Of a stretch of 64,000 nt of DNA, positions 28,401-39,944 are shown one piece after another. Both the position numbers and the translations under genes were made by a program. The stretch covers positions 4,463,501 through 4,527,500 of the forward strand of contig NC_081414.1 of NCBI RefSeq assembly GCF_030272615.1. The letters run 5' to 3'. The notes beneath the pieces were generated by a model. It worked only from the letters and a program-made list of their open reading frames with translations, was not told the origin of the DNA and searched no databases. Numbering within the stretch: the stretch's first letter is position 1; the number at the start of each line of letters is the position of its first letter. Source of the DNA: Cryptomeria japonica. Its lineage: Eukaryota > Streptophyta > Pinopsida > Cupressales > Cupressaceae.

Positions 28401-29470
28401 AAATGTTCTTGCATGAATCTGTTCCTCCTCATCTTTATCCCAGTCCACTTCTGGAATCACTCCTTTCTATCTACTATCTATAAACCGAGGATCAATCAAT
28501 TCACTATCATCATCTTTAACATTAGCAACATTCATTTTCAGATCATAAGTCCCGACCTGCTGTAAAGTGAACCTTTGATGTGCCCTCTTCCTGACTTCAA
28601 ATTGATCACAACAGTCAGCCCAAAAGTCCTCCATATTTGGCACACGAGTGAAATCCTTCCTCAATGTTAGATGTGCAACAATAAATCCCTTGGCATCAAA
28701 ATTAACTCGAGGTCCATACAATTAGAAATTCAACTTCTTAAACTCTAATTCTAAATTTAGAGCATCAAAGACACTATTACAGATGAAATATGTCAATTCA
28801 ACAAGGAATGAAACACCTGACTGATGTTTATCTCTATATTTAATATCAATATAGGCTAGTTGCTTGCATATCTCCATTAGAATCTGCCTGTCGAATGCAT
28901 ACCTAGGCAGCTTATAAGGTTCTCCTTCAAAACCTCCTACCGTTAGGTAAGTGAACCTGGGAAATTGTATGAAAAAAGCTGCCATAAGTACTTATCAACT
29001 CCATAGCTTCATCCAACAACCTTTTATGAATATTCCCCCTCAGTTCAAATACCATTCTACCTAGAAATATATTATGCAACTTGTGATAGTTTTCACAAGA
29101 CCTATGTTGTTGTAGATGTGTGTGATATTCATATATTTTCATACCATCAATCCATGTTTGATGATACAAACCAAACCACGACCTAACACATGCCAAGCAA
29201 TACAGGAGATATGAAGACATGTAGAAGTTCTTATTATCGAAGTAACTCAAACCCTCATGTAGTTTGTCTATGATCAATTCTGCCCAATCAATATATCTTT
29301 TATCACCAAGGATGACCTTAATGAAAAAGCACATCCAATCATCCCAATAGAAGGAAATTTGGTTCCCACTTACTCTATGTAACATGATGAATATATCCTT
29401 TACTTCTCCGATTAAGTGTTCCCGCGTTAATGGACTCGGCAGTCAAGAACCTCCCCTTTGAAATTTTAAC
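25441..29470 (-). pseudogene. Large decayed ORF, possible distant relative of the Copia extra ORF
   Basis: Minus-strand pieces follow each other from 29,470 down to about 25,600 with a few stops. The N-terminal part (29,385-28,467) is globular and Trp/Tyr-rich, with YIDWAELIIDKLHEGLSYF followed by MSSYLLYCLACVRSW. A Ser/Thr/Asp-rich linker (28,232-27,786) comes next, then a long helical C-terminus (27,770-25,608) rich in Glu/Lys. The W...IIDxLxxGL...LLYCLA pattern resembles the Cop-2 ORF near 35,260-35,360 (CEWLKDELIDNL...LLVCLML). The domain order is also the same. No LTR was seen next to it. Function unknown. Confidence 0.45.
25951..26760. other. AT-rich gap within the large decayed ORF
   Basis: No reading frame of the neighbouring gene can be followed here. 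It may be an intron or an insertion; I see no clear splice pair. Confidence 0.3.
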
Positions 29471-29649
29471 AACCAGTTTGTATAAAATGAGGAGAGCCCC
29501 TGAGACTTACACACTATCCAATCTGTTGACGTGTGTTTTGACACACTCACCAATAGTCAGGTAATTTGTGTAAACACTCACCACCTCTCCTAAAAAATAA
29601 TAAGTTCTGAAAAACTAACTACTCCAAGGTGTCTATAGTCGGGTTTCGA

Positions 29650-29760
29650 CGATGATGGGTAGCTCAATGGTTAATGCGATTGTACCTTGAAGGAGCCTGC
29701 TCGTTAAATTAATCCCAGTAACTTCCAACTCCACATTTTTATTTTTTTTGTATTTTATAC
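29650..29760 (+). repeat. Possible tRNA-derived SINE or tRNA relic
   Basis: TAGCTCAATGG at 29,660-29,670 fits the RNA polymerase III A box. About 32 bp on, GTTAAATTAATCCC is a weak B box. A T-rich run (tttttattttttttg) follows. No second copy is seen in the window and the cloverleaf does not close well. Confidence 0.35.
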
Positions 29761-30126
29761 TTTAAGATTCTCTTTCAAAATAAACTATAAAGATAGGGAA
29801 ACAATAAAAATAACAGTGAAACTAATTCAATAACATCTCAATGAGCTACTTAGCAAGTACTCTACAATCCAAAAATCATCAATATCATCTAAATCAACAT
29901 TCAATAATGGATATCCAAGAAAACTGCAAAGTCAACAACCTCACAAATTCATGGAAATAATATCATCATAATATCGTTTATCCTAATAATTCTCATACAC
30001 CACTTACGTGCGCGGTATGATTCATAAAGAAATAAAAATAAGACCAAAACCAGTTGTTGATTTCAAACAATAGACATTACCAGACTGCAAAGAACAAATT
30101 GATAGCACACACGCATAGATCAGGCA
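29761..30126. other. No feature recognised
   Basis: AT-rich spacer between the tRNA-like sequence and the Copia Cop-3 LTR. Confidence 0.35.
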
Positions 30127-30242
30127 TGTTGGCATTTTGATGATGTTGTGATTGTCATTGATGGACACACGCTTGTTTTATTATCACTTCCTTATGTATG
30201 AGTTATGTTCAACCGATAATTGTTCCAACCGACATTATATAT
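30127..30242 (+). repeat. Cop-3 5' LTR, left fragment
   Basis: Starts TGTTGGCATTTTGATG and carries 'gtcattgatgg', as in the Cop-2 LTR start. Contains 'caaccgataat', which recurs at the right-hand junction (59,453-59,462). Confidence 0.6.
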
Positions 30243-31654
30243 TGTAGTCACATAAATCTATCCAGTTTAATTAAATGAATATTCCCTATTTATTTGATTA
30301 AAAATCCACTAGCCATCAGTTGATTAAATTAATATTTAATTAATTCATCTTCAAACATTCTCCTATTAATTAAATAAATTACTCAATTTATTTTAATTAA
30401 TTCATTATACCAAATTCACAAATCAATTAAATGGATAAATCATATTTATTTCATTTAATCCCCTTTTCCCTCTTTTAAATAAACTAAATAAAACATTTAT
30501 TTAAATCATGAACACCCCACCCCCCCCACTTGCATTTTCCTACAAATGCAACTTGCCAACATTTATTGAAATAAAAGAATTTTATTTTAAATAAAACCCT
30601 ATTTTTCTTCACCCACCAAATCCACTTGCATTCCTAAAACTCCTTTCTAGATTCTTCTAACCCCTTCCTAATTAACCTAATCCATCCCCTAATTATTGTC
30701 ACACTCCCAAGCAACTTGGAGTCACTTCTCAAAGACTTCAAAGTCTTTGAAAAACATTAAATGCTTTGTGTGTCCAACAAGCTAACCCCTAAAGTCTTCC
30801 AAACCACTAATGGCTCTTACATGACCATTAATGGCTCTTACACAACCATTTATGGTTATTTCAACTTGCACTCATGTGTCTCCTCAAGCATTTATTGCTT
30901 TGACCATGGTTATCCCTTTTGCCTTTGCACAAGAGTTTATCCATTGGATAAAAGCTTTATTCTTTGAATAAAGAATTTATTCATTCAACCTAACCTTGAC
31001 CTTAACTCCCAAATTAACTCTCAGGTCATGTCTAACATTTAATGTTTATTCCCTCTCCTCTCAACCCTTCTCATGTTGACACTTCTCATCCTAGGATTGG
31101 GTTGAAAGCCCTCACATGGATTGAATATCATTCAATCTTGACCCTTGTTTAGATTACTCAATCTCAACCATCCATTGCTCCATTTTTCCTATAAATAGAG
31201 CCCATTTCTTCATAAACTAGATCCTGAAAACTTGTATGCATCTAAGTTATAGAGAATTTTAGAGAGCATTTAGCATAAATCACTAATATCTTGTTATTTT
31301 GTTCTAAAATAAATTATTTTAGAATCATAGTATCTAGTATTAGCTTTTATTCATATTTAGAGTAAATATTTCAATCTTGAACCTCCATAAGCATCAACAG
31401 TGCAAAAAACTGTTGAGAGCTACACTAGTTTGGAACTTGGAGAGGAGAGGAACAAAAGAGAAGGAGCTAAGAGCGTGTTAGGAGGCATTCGGAGATGTCT
31501 CATTATATTTACTTTCCTAGTTAAATATTATCTCATGCTTTTGGTATCTCTTTTAATATGCCTGTTTAGGATAATCTTTTGTTGCCAACACTAACGTTTG
31601 CTCTTGTGTGTGTTGTCATCGAACAGATTTTCTAATCCTTTTCGCAAAGCATCA
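30243..31654 (+). repeat. Gyp-2 5' LTR
   Basis: TGTAGTCACATAAATC...GCATCA, about 1.41 kb. The same TGTAGTCACATAAATC start is at 59,185 (+) and 46,121 (-), and a variant is at 62,550 (-). The 5' half is very AT-rich with many 'atttaattaa' runs. The R/U5 part has a TATA box at 31,190. Confidence 0.85.
31190..31199 (+). promoter_or_regulatory. TATA box of Gyp-2 LTR
   Basis: TATAAATAGA after 'catttttcc'. It is conserved in place in all four Gypsy LTR copies of the window. Confidence 0.6.
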
Positions 31655-31656
31655 TT

Positions 31657-31677
31657 TGGTGATCCCGACGTGAATCC
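31657..31677 (+). promoter_or_regulatory. Gyp-2 primer binding site (tRNA-Trp-like)
   Basis: TGGTGATCCCGACGTGAATC, two bases after the LTR end. From memory of plant tRNA-Trp, whose 3' end reads GATTCACGTCGGGTTCACCA, it is complementary with one mismatch. Confidence 0.6.
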
Positions 31678-31725
31678 AAACACCCAAAAACAATTTTTTT
31701 AACACAACTAACTTGTTTGAATGTC

Positions 31726-31730
31726 GAGCT
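31726..31730 (+). repeat. Target site duplication of Cop-2, left
   Basis: GAGCT directly before the Cop-2 terminus at 31,731. The identical GAGCT follows at 36,421-36,425. Confidence 0.85.
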
Positions 31731-32540
31731 TGTTAGGATTCCCATAGATACTGAGAGGGGGGGGGGTGAATTAGTATCTAACCGGTTTGTTGAATTTCTT
31801 AACTTAAAACATGTAGAACATATTATAACAGTGTACCGGTATGCAAGAAATAATGCAATAAATAGAATTGAAAACAACCACATGAAAAACACACCATAAC
31901 ACAATGATTTAACGAGGAAGCCTGGTGTGGGAAAAAACTCGGTGGGATTTGTGACCCACAATATTCACTTACTGGCCAATAAGAGAATATTACTGCTACA
32001 AGAGGGGCCTGCACATGCAGGAAGGCCAAGTGCCTAGAGCTCACTGCTCAAATAGAAGTCTCACTGACTTACAAAATGGATTATACAAATCCAGTGTCTT
32101 GTACTGCTTCAGAATAGCATCTATAATGCCAAATCCAGTACCAGTTTCTGCTCTGCTTCTTACATAAACCCTTAACCTATATTTCGCATAATAGGTCAGC
32201 CTAATTACATTCCATATCTCGCATCCTTTTTCTTCTATATCTCCTCTTACAATGTTTCACAATGAACTCTTATATATATGAGTCATTTTACATCATGCCA
32301 AGTCGGCTTACAAAAGATTTTACAATAATAAATAAAATGTATTACAACAAAAATCCTATCGGCCTTTGTGCCGGTATGCTTCCTTTCCCTGCCAGTGCCA
32401 GTAGTCTAAGTGCAGGTGTAGAGTCTGTTTTGCTGGTGCCGGTATGATGTCTTGTCGGTGTCATAGGATTGTAAGGTTGCCATCAATGACAAAACCTTCA
32501 ATCACTTACAATGTCTCATTGGAGTGTGCGTATGCCAACA
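31731..32540 (-). repeat. Cop-2 3' LTR
   Basis: On the minus strand it starts TGTTGGCATACGCACAC after the purine tract and ends ATCCTAACA. It contains the 'AATTCACCCCCCC' block typical of the Copia LTRs here. Confidence 0.85.
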
Positions 32541-32712
32541 ATCTCCCCCTTTGGCATTGATGGCAACACTCATGAGAAAATCCAAAAAAATGTGTCATCT
32601 AAAAAGTGTCCAAAAATATGTGATCCAAAAATGTGTGAACTCCCCCTGAGAAGATGAGTCTTTACCTGATTATTTTCTCATACCACTACTCCCCCTTTGG
32701 CATCAATGACAA
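32541..32712 (-). promoter_or_regulatory. Repeated polypurine tracts of Cop-2
   Basis: On the minus strand CCAAAGGGGGAGAT abuts the LTR (32,541-32,554). A second CCAAAGGGGG preceded by 'tgtcattgatg' is at 32,691-32,712. A partial copy (ccccctgag) is near 32,642. Confidence 0.75.
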
Positions 32713-32749
32713 AGGTTGTCAAGATGTCAATAGAGTATGGTTTTATTTC

Positions 32750-35700
32750 TCAACCCTGTAGCTGGGTGGTTACAATTTGAAAAACATTTGCCAAAACCAA
32801 ATTTATGCTTTCCATAAATTTCTTACTGTCTTTCAATGCTACCTCTATTCTTTGAACTGTACCGGTGAGTTGTTGCATATGCTCTGTCGGTGTTTTCTGA
32901 CCTTGTATTAATGCCTCAGAGATTTCTTTCCTCAAAGATGCTAGATAATCCAGTCTGGGACTCAGTCTTAGTCTCAGATTCTTAGCCTTGTTTATTATTG
33001 TCCCATTTTCTCTTTCTAGCTTAAATAATTCATCCTCAAAACTTGTTACTTTTTGCTCAAAAACTGATAATGTATCAGGTGAGTTAACAAAATTGTCAGC
33101 AAGTTTATTGATTTCATCTTGTACCTTGCTTATTTTCTTATCTATGTCAACTGTCAAAAAGTTTGTCTTACACATGTCTCTGTATAGAGTTTTACATTCC
33201 TTTAATGAGCTGCGTAGTTCCGGTAGAAGTGTGTCAAATTCTCTAGTACACTTTTTATTTGATTTTCAAAGAATTTCTGTTTTTCTTTTTCCAACTTCTC
33301 CTTGTTTGCATCTTCCTTTATTTGGTCAACTATTACTGTGTGGTCAGTAATGTATTTTGATAATGTGTCAAGTTGACTTAAATAATCCTTGTTATCTATA
33401 TTACAGTTAGGAGCTATCAATTTCAAAACTGGGATTGTGTCATCTATAGCTTTATAAGCTTGAGAACTACAATCAGTTATTTTCTTCAAAGAATCCAAAA
33501 GAACTTCAGTTACATTGGTTGATTTGTAACCTGCCGAGGAGGAACCTACATTCTGAATTCTACCAGTGGAGGAAGTAACCATGCTTGTAGTGACCTCTGG
33601 TAGGTCAGTCTATGTTTCCATTTCCTTAAGCAAGGGTTTTTGTTTCTCTCCTATTGTCGGTGTCTCTGTTTTCATGTGAACTTGTCCCTGTTCCGGAGCT
33701 TGTTGCTCCGCTTGTCTCTCTGTTTGTTGACCTATCTCTGTCTCTGCTGAGTCTCTACTTGTTGCTCTATGTTATCAACTTCAACTTTTCTTTCAGTATT
33801 GTCAATGTTGTCAGATGTCGGTGGCTCGCTAGCCATATCTGTCTTGCTGGTTGTATCTTTGTCTATCACAATGTTGACCTTTTGAGTATCAACATTTACT
33901 ATGTATAGTACCTTAGGATTAGGATTTGCATCCTTTATACCCATACTTTCATCTGTTGGTTTATCTTCTACTGTTGTTACTGATGGAGTAATCAGATGCG
34001 GTGGGGATAAGTTATCTTTTATTTTTAAACTTGGGGGACCACCAACCTTTCCTTTACCCTTATCTTTGTCCTTTTGATAGACTTTGATAGGCTTGGGGTT
34101 CTGGTACTCTTCCCGCTTTTCCTTCTCCACGAGGAATATATCCCATGCATTTTATGTTTCCTCTGTTACTTCATTCACTCTTCCAACCATTAATGAAATA
34201 TGCCAATGTGCAGTAGAGAATACTGACCGGTTGGCTTCTGCAATTAAGTCATCTATCTCCTTAGGTGAGTTTACTGGGTAAACAACAAGTAACTTTTCAA
34301 TTTTGATTTTCTTATCAAGCTCTACAACAACTTGTCTCCTTGCTTCCAATCTCTTATAAAGTTCACCTGGTATTTCATCTACAACTTCCATTAAAAACTT
34401 TTTATGCATATCTAAGTGTAAGATAACACTGTTTTCAACTTGCTCTTTCTCATCAACTGATAGTGAGTCATACAGTCTATTGATGTTTTTGAGATTTCCT
34501 TCTTCAGTGATCTCATCTAGCACTCTGTCAATCGGAACAATATTTTGTCGAGTCCTTTTCTTTTTAGGTGTCAGCTTTTTCTTTGGGGTTGTCTTCTTTA
34601 CCGGTGACCTCACTACCTGTTGTTTTTGTCTAGTCCTTCTTGGCGAAGGTGTGGATGTCGGTGAAGGATCCCTTTTCCTTACAACTCTTTTGAAAGTTGC
34701 AGGCATGTCACTCTCCAAAGAAGTAGCTACCGGTGATAGGTGAGTCTCGGGCTATAGAGTTTCTAACTCATCCTTAGTGATACTGGTTTGTTTCAATACA
34801 TCTTCTTTAATAGCCTTAGCCTGTCTAGAACCTCTTCTCACAACTGCTTCAACCTTTTTCACTCTCTTTTTAGGTTGAATTTGTTTTTCTATGGTCTCAG
34901 CACTACCAAATACTTCTTCCTTTGGTTCATTTTGTGCTTCCAGAAGTGCTTTAGCATAAGTCTCAATTATATGATCATCAGTCTCATAACCCATCTCTGT
35001 TACCCAAATTGTTCTTGGGGTGACTGCTTCCATCCAAATCTCATCCTTTTTTATTACAAAACATATGTCATCCTTGTATTTGTTGACAATATTCTGTGAT
35101 AGTCTGATTCTTTTGTTCATCCTAACCTTTAGTGCTTGAAAATAGTCACTGATATTCTTTTCTTTGCTTTCACCCATGTTGTTGAATAGGTCTCACAACT
35201 GTTTCCCTACCAGTATATCAAATCCAAGGTTCTTATGGCCAATACCGGGAACCTGTTTAGTTATGTGTAACATCAAGCATACAAGTAGATTTCCAAATCT
35301 AAATGTTCCTTTCTTATCCTTCTTGATTTTGCCTAAGTTATCAATCAACTCATCTTTTAACCATTCACATACATCAGTTTTCACATTGTCTTTAACCATG
35401 TCATAAGCACTTTTTATGCATAAACTGGAAACTGAATTGAGTCTATTAGCATGAGTTTCTTTATAACCAAGAATCATGCTAATGAATCTTACATTTATAT
35501 TAGTTACATCATTAACCCTCAATGATCTCTTATCGAATGTGGCACCTGTTAGTTTGGTTACTAGGTCATTTGAGACCTTCTTAGTTTTGTCTGGCCTGTT
35601 ACCGGTGGAAGGTAACCCTGTTATAGCTTTCACAACTTCCTTTGTGATTTTGTGGACTGAATCTAGCCAAAAGAAAGCACCATGAAACCTGCTTAATACT

Positions 35701-36041
35701 ATCCTAATAACATCCTTAGGAAAGTCCAAAATGCTAAGGATCTAAGTGAATCCTAGGGTTTCAACAATTTTATGTTCGGGCTTCACATTTCCGGAATCAT
35801 CACAGATAACTGTTTTGTACATGTCCTTGATTTCTTCATCTCCTAGTTCTTCTATGTGACAGTGGATGTAAATTCTAGGGTCTTCTGCATAAACAACTCC
35901 CTTTGGAATTTGGGAAAAAGCACCTATATTGTCATCTTTCTTAGCTACCTCGGGAACTAGTTGAAATACTGGCCTAAGGCATTTTATAACCTCGACTACT
36001 ATAGGGTTTTCTATGAATTCAGGTGCAGAGGAGGATGCCAT
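32750..36041 (-). pseudogene. Extra ORF of Cop-2 (large protein of unknown function)
   Basis: Starts MASSSAPEFIENPIVVEV at 36,041 and can be followed to a stop at 32,750 through about five stops and frame changes, so it was roughly 1,000 residues. The order is a globular N-terminal domain (36,041-35,193) with VIRIVLSRFHGAFFWLD, ITKEVVKAITGLPSTG and CEWLKDELIDNL; an intermediate segment (35,177-34,752); a very basic Pro/Ser/Lys linker (34,720-34,540); and long helical segments with an acidic Ser/Thr stretch to 32,750. It lies between the element's upstream part and repeated polypurine tracts, the position of envelope-like ORFs in Sireviruses. No transmembrane segment is evident. The 'ITGLPSTG' region recalls the putative plant transposon protein family, but I am not sure. 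Confidence 0.65.
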
Positions 36042-36361
36042 GATAAATACCTTTATCTACCTTTGGAAAGATGAATGCTAAAATCCTTTGCTTCTTTGCT
36101 CGAAATACCTTTGCTCTAGAGATTTTGCGCTCTTCGAGTGTTTGAATTCATAGTGAAGTGAAATGGAGCCAAAACCTCTGATTTATAATGCCAATTTTGC
36201 CAACTACCACAATTAGTGCTCGTCGTTTAAGTAATTACTTAACTTCATTTTGCAGGTATAGAAGTAATTTTTACTTTTTACCATCAACCGAGGGAATAAT
36301 AGCATATGTCTCATTTGATTGCCAAACCCTCAAGAAAACATTCTTCAAATTGATGAAGAGC
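36042..36361 (-). promoter_or_regulatory. Promoter-like region upstream of the Cop-2 extra ORF
   Basis: On the minus strand 'gcattataaatcagag' near 36,178-36,193 could be a TATA box about 140 bp before the start codon at 36,041. This stretch is not LTR sequence. In an intact element it would lie between pol and the ORF. Inference only. Confidence 0.35.
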
Positions 36362-36420
36362 TTCAATGACAAGACCTTCAATCACCTACAATGTCTCATT
36401 GGAGTGTGCATATGCCAACA

Positions 36421-36425
36421 GAGCT
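36421..36425 (+). repeat. Target site duplication of Cop-2, right
   Basis: GAGCT directly after the Cop-2 terminus, identical to 31,726-31,730. Confidence 0.85.
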
Positions 36426-36432
36426 TGACACA

Positions 36433-36680
36433 TAGATCGCGCTTTAGCGCTTTTGATCACGTTGTAGCGCTATTGCAATTTGACGTTCTAGCGCTATTGT
36501 CTTAAATTTGGCGCTATTGACCATTATTTAGCGCTTTTGTGGCTTAAATAGCGCATTTGTGCTTGTTTTGGCGCTTTTGTTTTTGTTGTCAAAATTTTAC
36601 TTTTAGCACTTGTGTCTTCGTATTAGCGCGTTTGTGTTAAATAACGCTTCTGTTTGTACACAAAGTAGCGCTATTGTAAC
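36433..36680 (+). repeat. AGCGC array in Gyp-2 5' leader
   Basis: About eleven monomers, mostly 20 bp, each starting AGCGCTATTG or AGCGCTTTTG (variants GGCGC, AGCAC, AACGC) with variable tails. After removal of Cop-2 it lies about 80 bp downstream of the primer site. Related arrays are at 58,310-58,640 (-) and 63,128-63,548 (+). Confidence 0.8.
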
Positions 36681-38217
36681 AAAACATTGTAAAAAGACCA
36701 TGTAACCGAAAAAGTAATTTTTCTTAGGCTTGTGGAAGCCCTCCCTATGTTTGGATGTTACTAACTATTCGTTTTTGTGCAGGTCTAAACTAACTTCTTT
36801 TATTGTTTAAAGAGTGAAAATTTTGCATTTTGGTGCTTTAAAATTGAACACAAACAAATTTTCATTTCTTGCAAGTTAGGATAAAATTTGTTTTGGTGCT
36901 CTAAATTGAACAAATTCATTTCTTGCAAGTTAAGATACACTCTCTTTTCGGTGCTTAAAACAAGACAAAAATAAATTTCCTTTTAATTGCATCAAACTTA
37001 AGCAAAACTCGCAATCAACACTTCAAATTTTGGTGCAAGTAAAAAGAACAATCAACTTGTCTTATTTTGCAAAATGATTTATTTGATGCATACGTGCTTC
37101 AAATTAAGTTGACCAGGATTTCAAATTCTAGTTTACTCAAACATTTTGTCTTTGAAGTTAAAAAGAACACCATGATTGTTGGAGCAACATCTCCAAATAG
37201 TTAAATCACATTGCGATGACAAGTTAAAAAGAACAAGTGAATTTCGTGTTTGGCACACTTGTGCAAAATAGTTGGTCGAGTGGTCCTACTTCTAACACAC
37301 ACTATCCTCTCCCTTGGCTTTCGTGGTCCTAGGTGCAAGAGAAAAGTGTTAGTAACACTCAAAAAAATTATCTTTTTAAAAGAGGCCTGCCAAGAGACAC
37401 ATCACTCTTAGGAACGACCTCGCACGGTAAATCCTTCAAGCCGCTATAGAAATCAAGTGAGAGCAAAAGTTGTAGCCTTGGGTATAGTTGTTTCTATAGT
37501 GTAACTTGCCGAAAGGACAAATGGGCCCCACCACAAGTTACAAGGCTCTTAAGTGAGTCATTATAGAATGAACTCATGTCCAAAGACATCAAAAATTACT
37601 AAACACCTTTAAGTAGTAGCCCACCCGTTCTATTGATTGAGGATATTTGTGATACAATTCAGTGCAAGAGCATAGATGGTTTTGCTCCCAAGATACTCAC
37701 CATACATATTTCTTTGAGTAGAAATATAGTTTTTTGAAAAGTCAGTTGTGACTTGATGAAAGTGGTGACTCCCCCATCATAGGGATCATCTATTTGTTAT
37801 GCTCATGCAAGACTTAGTATATCACATCCTCACCTGCCATGGCGAGATTCATAAGGTATGTAGTACCAAAGTCGAAGAAATATCAAGATGTGGGCTGAAT
37901 TTATCGCAACTGACCATTTGACCTTAGGGATAAAAAAGTGTTTGAAGTGTCTTTGTTTTTGAGTCAAGACCAAGTGCAAATTGAGCAGACTTCAGGCTTT
38001 GGAAAAACACTTTAAAAAAAAAAAAAAAAAACACTTAAAGGAAAAGGGTCCTAAAAGTCCAAAGATTGGGTTGATCTAGACCCATACTTATTTGTGCCTT
38101 TTGAGGCAACATTCCTGTGTTTGTATGCTGCTTTGTTTTCTTGTCAAAGAAAAATAAAAAATCAGTTCCAAAAAAACAAGTATTCATCCAACACATAAAC
38201 ATTTTCAAAACACCAAC
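36681..38217 (+). other. Gyp-2 leader sequence
   Basis: No convincing ORF. It holds a poly-A run at 38,012-38,030 and ends at the target site of the candidate solo LTR. A long untranslated leader is usual for Tat/Ogre-type elements. Confidence 0.45.
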
Positions 38218-38319
38218 AAAAGTGTAAGAACCCACCATAATTAACTCAACAAAATTGACCATTCTTTTTTTTGTTGTTGTTTAATTTAATCATTGTGTTT
38301 GATTCAATCGCATACTCTG

Positions 38320-38475
38320 GGCATCCATCCATTTGGATTAGGCATTCATCCATCCAGGATGAGCATCTAACCATAAGGGTTAGGCATTTGTCCATACGGG
38401 ACATAAGATTTCATCTATCCAATACAGGATAGGCATCTACCCATACGGGGTAGGCATCTATCCAATCGGGATAGG
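38320..38475 (+). repeat. Short tandem repeat 'ggcatctaTCCATACGGG'
   Basis: About six imperfect units of 22-26 bp, variants of 'taggcatctatccatacggg'. Confidence 0.65.
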
Positions 38476-39944
38476 AGGTGCTCTAGCCAGAGACTTAGAC
38501 TCATCGGGACCATTTGGGTCCTGAGCCACTCACTAAGTACTACACTCTTCTAACATAAGTGCACTGAGGTCGCCGTCCTTAGGAGTAATTAATTAACATA
38601 ATACAAGCTTGAATTCTGCTTCAGAATTTGGCTTAAAGCCTCGGGAAGTCAAGCGAATCCATATGGGATTCCTTCCGAGTATGCATTGAATTACTCTTTC
38701 CATTTTAATTATCTTTCAAATTATGATTCTATTAAATCCTTCTATACCAAGCCTAGACCCCACCCACAAACGCCTGAGTACGAGGGACAACTCCGTCCCA
38801 AGACTGCCTACATACCCGCTTCAGCACGGGATCAAGGCGTAAAGTATGTAGTTCTATTTTCTACTCTATGGTTTGATGTAAACTGATTAGTGGGTACGCA
38901 ACCCTTTCTAGGGTCAATGTCCCAGACAGTTTCTCTGCGGTTGCTACCCACGATGGTAGCGCTTAAGCAAAGGCTCAAGATGGCCTATTGCTTGTGGCCT
39001 AAAACAACTAGATCCTAATTCTTATCATAAGCGTCACCTTTGACCAATTATCAATCGACAATAATTCTTCGAAATTAAATCAATTTTATAAAAGCATTTC
39101 ACTCATCATCCCTATAGGGGTTTACTATAGTTTAACTCAACGAATGAAATATCATTTTAGAATTATGTTATTAAATTATCGGTCCAAGGGGAATTACCCG
39201 CCCCTTGGATTTTAACTTCCAAGTGTCCCTTATTACTCCCCGACGATTTATAGGGACGATGTCACAGACGTCGTTGATGTAGCTTTATTAGGCGTGAAGT
39301 GCAGTAGTTCAACATGACGACATTACCCGTAAGTGTGACCTAGAGGCATTGTATATACCGAACGCTACTAGGTTTTGGTTTTCCAACTTCCTTTATTTAA
39401 TTTTATAACTTATGATAAACATCATGCTTGGAAAATAATTATGAATTGAACGCGTATAATTAGACATTGCAAAGCTCAATTAATTGAAATAACTACTTGA
39501 TGAATTACATGGAATAAAAATCATAACTAACATTATTTATTATTCAAAACTTGAAGTATAACTTTGCATAATAATAACAATTAGCAAACTTGCATAATAA
39601 TATTTAAACGTGTAACTTGCATGGAGATGGAGACGCCAATAAATATAATCAATGTAAGGAATTTGCATGAGGCAAAGGTAGTGTAAGTTACATGCAAGAA
39701 TATCGCCTATAAAGTCACTAGTCCCAAAAATAGAATTTAGCTTCAAATCATATTAACATGGATAAATTGCTAAGTGGATTTAAGAAGGTATAATTTAATT
39801 TGCAATTTATAAATTTTCTAAAACTAATTATAAATCTAAAAATTTACCTAAGTATAAAAAAATATTAACATTATACAAATTGCCACGAATTTAATTGAAA
39901 TGGCATTTAAAAAAAAAAAAAGATGAAATGGAGGGAGTGGGAGT

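Larger units (their letters stand above)
31731..36420 (-). mobile_element. Cop-2: internally deleted Sirevirus-like Copia element
   Basis: Antisense element of 4,690 bp bounded by TGTTAGGATT...CCAACA and by a perfect 5-bp duplication GAGCT. The 3' LTR is complete (31,731-32,540). The 5' side keeps only about 59 bp of LTR (36,362-36,420), then passes straight into sequence upstream of the extra ORF. Primer site, gag and pol are missing. It is inserted in the Gyp-2 leader. Confidence 0.88.

Noticed and set aside
32988-33350. Plus-strand 120-residue frame
   Set aside because: Shadow of the coiled-coil part of the Cop-2 extra ORF.
33654-33908. Plus-strand frame with Leu/Ser-rich, membrane-like sequence
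   Set aside because: It is the shadow of the Ser/Thr/Asp-rich part of the Cop-2 extra ORF on the other strand.
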